From: Ulva prolifera
Lineage: Eukaryota > Chlorophyta > Ulvophyceae > Ulvales > Ulvaceae
NCBI GenBank assembly: GCA_023078555.1
Contig: CM041199.1
Location: 7,011,315 to 7,075,314, forward strand
Direction: 5' to 3'
Length of the DNA stretch: 64,000 bases
Part shown: piece after piece, positions 58,595 to 64,000 of the stretch
Layout: every line of letters begins with the position of its first letter
How positions within the stretch are numbered: position 1 is the stretch's first letter
Program-made: the position numbers and the translations under genes
The notes under the pieces: model-generated
The model's input: the letters and a program-made list of their open reading frames with translations, nothing else
Told to the model about the DNA's origin: nothing
Database searches by the model: none

Positions 58595-60443
58595 TCAGGT
58601 TTAGGAATCATAGCAAGCAGTGCTACTGAAATAGCGTAGTGCTTCCGCTACAGGTGATCTCGATAGCAGCTTTCTGGTTCACCATCGTCCGTAAATTGAG
58701 ATTTTTAGTTTGTCGTCTGTAGTGCTCTTTGGTGGGCTTCCTGTGCCCAATGTGAGGTCAGAGCTGGTGGGGCACCCAGTGAATCATGATGCGAGAGCAT
58801 CGATCGAGAGCATCGTAACCAGAATTGCACGCATGAGTAAGAAATCTATGAGGGCTGACAGTGTCTCATATCACATGTAGTGTGTGGAGCCGAGCCGCGT
58901 GCTATCCTCTCCGGCCAATACGGCACAAACCTACTTCTGCATCTAGCAGGGCCCCCAGCCCAGCAGTCCGCACTGTTGCCCGTTTCCTCAAGCTCATCGC
59001 AGCGTCTGAGCTGGACTCGTCAACTCTCATTTCGACCAAATGCTGGGGTGCAGAAGGCACTTCCAGGCTGCACAGAGCTGTTGCTGGCAGGCATCTGCGC
59101 AGAGCACTGCACGCAAGCATCTGCGCATAGCACGGCATGCCTTGCTTGCTTTGTCCTTGTAACACAAAGCACTGCATGCAAGCATCTGCGCATAGCACTG
59201 CATGCAAGCATCTTCGTGCTTGTACATGAGACATGGCGAACATGTACATGGCGGTGCCGCAGCCCTCACAGCGAATGCATGCTTTGTGCTCTACAGTCGC
59301 GGTGCATGTTTGATACGCATGACGAGGACGGCGTCGGAGAGGCATCTCTGGCACAGCAGGATCTTCGTGCAGCTCAGGAGCAGGACCAACAACACAGCGG
59401 GCTCTAGCTGCAGCTCGCACCCCAGGCAGGACAATAAGCCGCCGGACACTGCCGTCATGTGCACCAACCTGCGCCCCGCACAAGGGGAAACGCGGCGTAC
59501 CCGCGCTCGCACAAACACCAACTCATGTGCGCCTGTCCACACGCACCCACCAATGCGTTAGCCGAGGGTACGTCCACACGCATACATACCCAACCACGTG
59601 GTGCAGCCCCGCCTCGGGCGTGCAAAGGCGGGACGGGGCCCGCCGGGGGCCCGCAGCTAGCTGCGAGCCTCCAAAACCCCGTCTCTTCTCAAACACATCT
59701 GTAATGCCGTAGCAAACACCGTAGCAGCCCTCCCTGTCCGACCCCTGCACCGGGCCTCGGTTCGTATGCATGCACATCCTCAAAGATGCTCTAGAGCAGC
59801 TGTACTGAATGTAGATTTTCGTTGCACGGCGCCCCAGGTCATGCAATTGTTCACATGCTACACATAATGCAGACAGCAGCTGCACTTGTGTATCTCGATA
59901 CGTTTGTGCATGCATCGTGGGAGGTCACGTTGTGTAACAAGGACGAAGTCGGGGAGGCGGGGAAGTGACTCCGGGTAACACTGCAAACAGCGCATCCACG
60001 ATGTGCGGCACACTCAACTTAACGGGGCTGAGGACGCAGCTGCGACCAATTGCAAAGGCGTGTTGCGATAGAGGCTAGTCTTGTCCTGAGACGGGCCAAT
60101 GAGGTCGATCATGATGCAGACAGGTATGGAAGTGACCTTGTCCCTGTCCAACGTGAATATTCAAGCGATCGCCAGTGATTTCCCCGCTGTCTCCCTGCAG
60201 TATCAACACTAGTGCCAACACGTTCTTGCGCTGGGCACATTGTATACGTGTAAATTTGAGTCGGCTTGATTTCGAGATTGGTTAGGAAATTTGGACATTC
60301 CTGCTGTCAACCTCTGCAGTGTGCACAAGCCACGTCTCGTCGTGTAGCCTGCTCCAGCCATTGGCACTCTGTGCCACTGTGAGAACACAGCGTTGTGCCT
60401 CTGCTCGTAGCATCTATCATATATAATTCACAGAACTGGCACT
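58595..60443. other. Interval without a convincing gene
   Basis: Holds the 26-bp tandem repeat near 59,087. A minus-strand segment near 59,460-59,300 has a hydrophobic run (AVLLVLLLSC) and several Cys but no family. Overlapping frames of 119-193 codons on both strands look fortuitous. Confidence 0.5.
59087..59215. repeat. Minisatellite, about 26-bp unit, interrupted
   Basis: Units of the form GCAAGCATCTGCGCATAGCA plus CTGCAT occur at about 59,087, 59,113, 59,178 and partly 59,204. About 39 bp of different sequence lie between the second and third units. Confidence 0.8.
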
Positions 60444-60750
60444 ATGGACAACGTTGGGACAGCTAAGGCAACTGCCGATCGACGTGCTCCGGCACGCAAC
60501 ATCTCCACCAAAGCCAAAGTTGACGATTCGGCCTTCAAGTGCATCTCACCGCTGACGGAAGAGGAAGAGGTATGCTATTGATTTGGCTTGAGGACGGCTG
60601 ATCCGACGTTCCTCTCTGCAACCAACCTACTGGAACATGCAGATGGCTCTGAATGACAAGGCCGCTTTTGCTCGTCGACGAGCATGTAATTTCTCTGGGA
60701 GAGTGTCAGATGAAGAGCAGCTGGCAGCATCACGATCTTCAACATCCTGA
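60444..60750 (+). CDS. Small two-exon protein (77 aa), unknown function
   Basis: Exon 1, 60444-60569, is 42 codons from an ATG (MDNVGTAKATADRRAPARN) and ends at GTATGC. Exon 2, 60643-60750, follows ACATGCAG and ends SRSSTS with TGA. Both exons are in phase 0, giving 77 residues. The protein is basic at the N-terminus, has one acidic patch (PLTEEEEMAL) across the splice site and an RRRACNFSGRVSDEEQ stretch; no membrane segment. An AT-rich stretch (ATCATATATAATTC) about 20 bp upstream of the ATG could be a TATA-like element or 5' UTR. I recognise no family. Confidence 0.5.
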
Positions 60751-62601
60751 AGTCGCCTTGGCAACGCACCAGGCTGCAAGAGCACCAGCCAAATTGTACA
60801 AAGTGGAAGTCAGGTAGATAGGCAGGCCCCTGCATCTATGGATCGTTGTGATGCAATGGAAGTGGTTTCAACGTTACAGCCTGAGCGAATCACTGGCTTC
60901 TTCCTGGAGCGTGGAAACAGACTGAATTTTTTTATTATTCTGCAATGAAGCTGGTGCAGCTTAAACGTTCTTCACAAGTACAGCTTGTCATGCTAGGCTT
61001 CTATGTGCTGCTCAATACAAACAACCATTTCACTCAGGAAGTCATGCACATACTGGCTGAGGTCCGCAAAAAGGTCATCACAAAGCTAACTCAGACAAGG
61101 GCTCTGTGAATGAAAGAAACTTGGCCTGAGCAGAATTGTAGGTATGCAATGTGAGATCTGCATCGACAAGGATGGATCAGCAAAGGATCGGTAGGCATTG
61201 GAAACAGAAATCCAGGCAACTGTCCCGGAGCTTGCCGCTGCAACCCTTGCAGACGGCACCCTGCCACTTGTTGGCCATACAGCATGAGTGCCGGTGCCCC
61301 ACATCACTGCTTCCGGCACCACACTTCTGGCACAGCACGTTCTCGGCCATGCATGTGTCCCACAATGTCCCGCCGTGGGCGCTGCTGGGGGGCGGTCCGG
61401 ATTTATTCAGGGCCACTATGCGTCGAGCTTCGAGAACTATTCATGCGTCAGTCATGCGTCAGCGGTTCGAGGGCCCTGGGTTGGCCTGCCTGTGTGGCAC
61501 TCACTGCGGCTCATTGTCCTCGATACACGTGCCTCTGCAGTGCCATTGCGTGGGCCCCTGCATTGCCTCTGGCGTGGGCCAGGTCAGTGAGTCCGTGGCC
61601 GCCTGGTGCCGGCCGGAAGGCGGCTGCCACCAACTCTGCAGTGGGTCCGCGGGTGTTGCTTACGGACGGCAGCATTGATCTACAGATGTTTTTTGCAACC
61701 ACCGGAGGGAATGCGTTAGTGAGCACTAGTGTAGGACCCGGCGACTGTCTTCACAAGCATAGCAGACTTCGGGTTGCTGTAGACGTTTTTGCGCAGATTG
61801 TGCAACTCGTGAGCCAGTCGCGGCGAGTTGTGGCCCGGCACCACTTTAACGGCCCCCGCGCAGCTGCGGACAATTCGAGCCGGGCCAGCACAGAGGGCGC
61901 GCCGACAAAACGAGGGGAGTGTTACGGCAACTCGTCGCACGAGCAGCATACCGCGCGAAGCAATCATGCCAGCGTGATCACGATTGAAGTTTTCAAGGAA
62001 AACTTGAAGGAAAGCTGTGGCTGCTAGATACGCGGATGCGCGGTCGGGCACCTTCTACCCCCATGTTGAGAAATTGACCTCTGCGCCATCTCGCAATGAT
62101 GCGTGTGCAGGGAGCCAGTCCTGCAAGCATACAGAAGCAATGTGCTGGTGTACATACATGTCGCCGGCGGTGCCGGTGCGTGTATGCGCTGTTGAGTGCC
62201 AAAACGGTTTGAAGGCGTCGACATGCGCACTGTACCTTCAGCCAGATGTTTGCAGGTCCAATCTCAACCCGGGATCAGCTTCAGGATCATCAATCAGACA
62301 AGGACGCTTCTCGCGTGCGGGTGTGTGTCTGCCATTATCTCACGGCTTGCAATCCGGCCGTGGCAGCCTCGACAACAGCTGCAGTTGACATGCAGGTCAT
62401 GTTGCGCTGGCATCCGCAACTGAAGTTCCATCAGAGCAGGTCCGGCATCAATATTCCTGATGATAAACGTACACGTTGCATGTGTGCTCGCAAGTGGGCT
62501 GTATGCGTTTGGCTCCGACTGCCGGAATAGCTGCGCGAGGCCGACGTACATCTGCTCCACAATCGGGCCTGACGATCCAGTCGATCTCCTTTGCTGTGCA
62601 G
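60751..62601 (-). other. Interval with possible minus-strand exons, one Cys-rich
   Basis: A frame near 61,416-61,177 contains LCQKCGAGSSDVGHRH, then CC, CKGC and CLDFCFQC, and ends in TGA: three CxxC-type pairs that could bind zinc. Upstream on the same strand, a frame with an ATG near 61,959 starts MIASRGMLLVRRVAVTLPSF, which looks like a mitochondrial presequence, and continues HELHNLRKNVYSNPKSAML to a stop near 61,716. These may be exons of one gene, but no clean join was found. Confidence 0.3.
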
Positions 62602-64000
62602 GATGACCGCATTCAAAATCTGGTATCTGCTGCCGACGTAGCTCAGCTCTTCCGAACTCCTGGCTTGTCGGAGTCTGCTGCCGCAGCTCTCAAGCAAGAA
62701 GCCCATGATGCTGGTCTCACATCTATATCTGATATCTCCATGGAGATGGCACGCCCCTTCAAGCCTTACAAATGCCACAAAATGCTAGTGTACACTGAGG
62801 CTGCAGCAGATGGCATTGAGTGAGTGTGCATCAGCGGATTGGTCCTGCATGGAAGCTGATGCACTGACACGCCACGCAGAGCAGCCCCGCCGATCACCAA
62901 CATATACAGCAGAATATCGATTTCACATCGTTCGAAGGGTGATGATGTTATGGTGGTTCCTGCTTGCATGCGTCTCACCATGCCAGAGTGATCCGCCACA
63001 TATCAGCTCATCGCTGCTGAGACAGAATTTGTACCAGGGTGCCATAGTCGTGTCTACATCTGCATCATGAAGCCACCGGAGCTCACGTGCCAACATCCTG
63101 CTGCAGTGCTTCAACATCGCAGTGGCAGCTCCACTCACCGAGTCAGAGGCGCAGACGTTGCTGTGGCTCCTCTCAGAGACGTACGAACAGGAGCTGCTGA
63201 CTTCCACAAGCACTCTCCGCCAGGCAGGTGTCGTCGAGGTCGGACCGCGCCTGAGCTTCAGCACAGCATGGAGTGCCAACGCAGTCTCAATCTGTGCCTC
63301 CTGTGGCCTCTCCAAGGTCACTCGAATCGAGCGCTCCCGAAGGTGGGACCCCTTCCTGATGGATTCAAACATAATACGGCTGTTGCACTGCTCTCCAGAA
63401 TTGCTTGTAGCCCTGGCCTCGTATCGAATTTTCAGTGGCTGTCTTTTTGCGCCGGACTGAGACTATTGACATAGCTTACGGGTTCTCGTTAGCTCCGGGT
63501 TTGCCAGTGGCACAGCTTTCGCTCCGGCAACAGCTGCACTGACCGTGGATCCTGTGGCGCAGGTATGCACTCACCGGTGAGGTCACTGACGAGCAGCGCA
63601 GCCAGTTTGCAGCCATGGTGCATGACCGCATGACCGAGGAGGTCTACCTGGCGCCTCTGGCCACCTTCAAGGTCCGCTCCAGAACATGCTGCCGCTCGTG
63701 TACTCAAGAAGGACTCAACAAGCAGCGTATCAACCGTATGCACTGAACCACACATCAAGGACTCTCCAACATTGAACCATCTGAGTCCACGTTCCGACCT
63801 GTTATCGGGGGTGTCCACCTCGAGCCCTGCCTGGTGTCACAGTAATCAATGTCCGACGTACATGCATGCAGCTGCGCCTGCTGTTCCTGTGTCTGTTGCA
63901 GAGCTGCTACCCCACTGTTGCTGGGTCTGACACACTGCAGCATCTGCTTTCGATCGCTGCTGGCCGAACGTTCCTGTCTCAGTTCACTGCAGCACCGACT
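62602..64000 (+). CDS. purL: Phosphoribosylformylglycinamidine synthase, 5' part (runs off the right edge)
   Basis: FGAM synthase, fourth step of purine synthesis, ATP- and glutamine-dependent; plastid/mitochondrial in plants. Exons seen: 62602-62748 (LFRTPGLSESAAAALKQ...ISMEM), 63107-63342 (CFNIAVAAPLTESEAQTLLW, VEVGPRLSFSTAWSANAVSI, CGLSKVTRIERSRR) and 63563-63671 (YALTGEVTDEQ, MVHDRMTEEVYLAPLATFK). These match the N-terminal domain of plant enzymes in order and spacing. Joins 2-3 are in phase with GTGGGA...GCGCAG. The first join has no GT; the family-consistent position is ATG/GCACGC, a GC donor. The start codon and any targeting peptide lie upstream and were not found. The catalytic and glutaminase parts lie beyond the window. 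Confidence 0.88.

Noticed and set aside
1..64000. tRNA or rRNA genes
   Set aside because: No convincing cloverleaf or rRNA core was seen by eye; a tRNAscan-type search was not possible.

Overview
The window is nuclear DNA from a eukaryotic green alga. The evidence is: GC-rich, multi-exon genes on both strands; donor sites dominated by GTGCGY, as is common in chlorophytes; and a complete gene for 7-hydroxymethyl chlorophyll a reductase, an enzyme of the chlorophyll cycle. Nothing bacterial (operons, Shine-Dalgarno sites, CRISPR) is present.

Layout. (1) Positions 1-469 are the left flank of a minus-strand gene that I do not recognise. (2) Positions about 470-43,661 hold three head-to-tail copies of one gene block. 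Unit 1 is about 470-12,040, unit 2 about 12,041-28,098 and unit 3 about 30,513-43,661. The ancestral order appears to be: unrecognised gene (minus), CFIm68/CPSF6-like RRM protein (minus), HCAR (plus), a small membrane coiled-coil protein (plus), ZNG1/CobW GTPase (minus). Each unit carries its own internal deletions. A LisH/CTLH-like gene (28.5-30.4 kb) lies between units 2 and 3. (3) From 45 kb the sequence is single-copy: an inverted dispersed repeat pair, a TSNAXIP1-like coiled-coil gene (minus, 48.4-50.6 kb), a membrane-anchored Kelch protein (plus, 52.4-56.4 kb), a TIMMDC1/Tim17-family protein (plus, 58.0-58.6 kb), a 77-residue two-exon protein (60.4-60.75 kb), possible exons, and the 5' part of a phosphoribosylformylglycinamidine synthase gene that runs off the right edge.

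The triplication has been resolved unevenly. The only complete HCAR is in unit 2. The only complete ZNG1 is in unit 3 and extends beyond its duplicated edge. The CFIm68-like gene is open in units 1 and 3 but has a stop codon and a rearranged 3' end in unit 2. The membrane coiled-coil gene is open in all three units but differs in the number of coil repeats (205, 180 and 158 residues). Breakpoints show microhomology and apparent templated filler. HCAR introns carry hAT-like non-autonomous elements with 8-bp target duplications, and two insertion sites are seen both filled and empty among the units. Two genes (HCAR and the FGAM synthase) appear to use GC-AG introns with the same donor, GCACGC.

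Exon coordinates come from reading frame, splice-site consensus and family alignment done by eye; no transcript or search was available.
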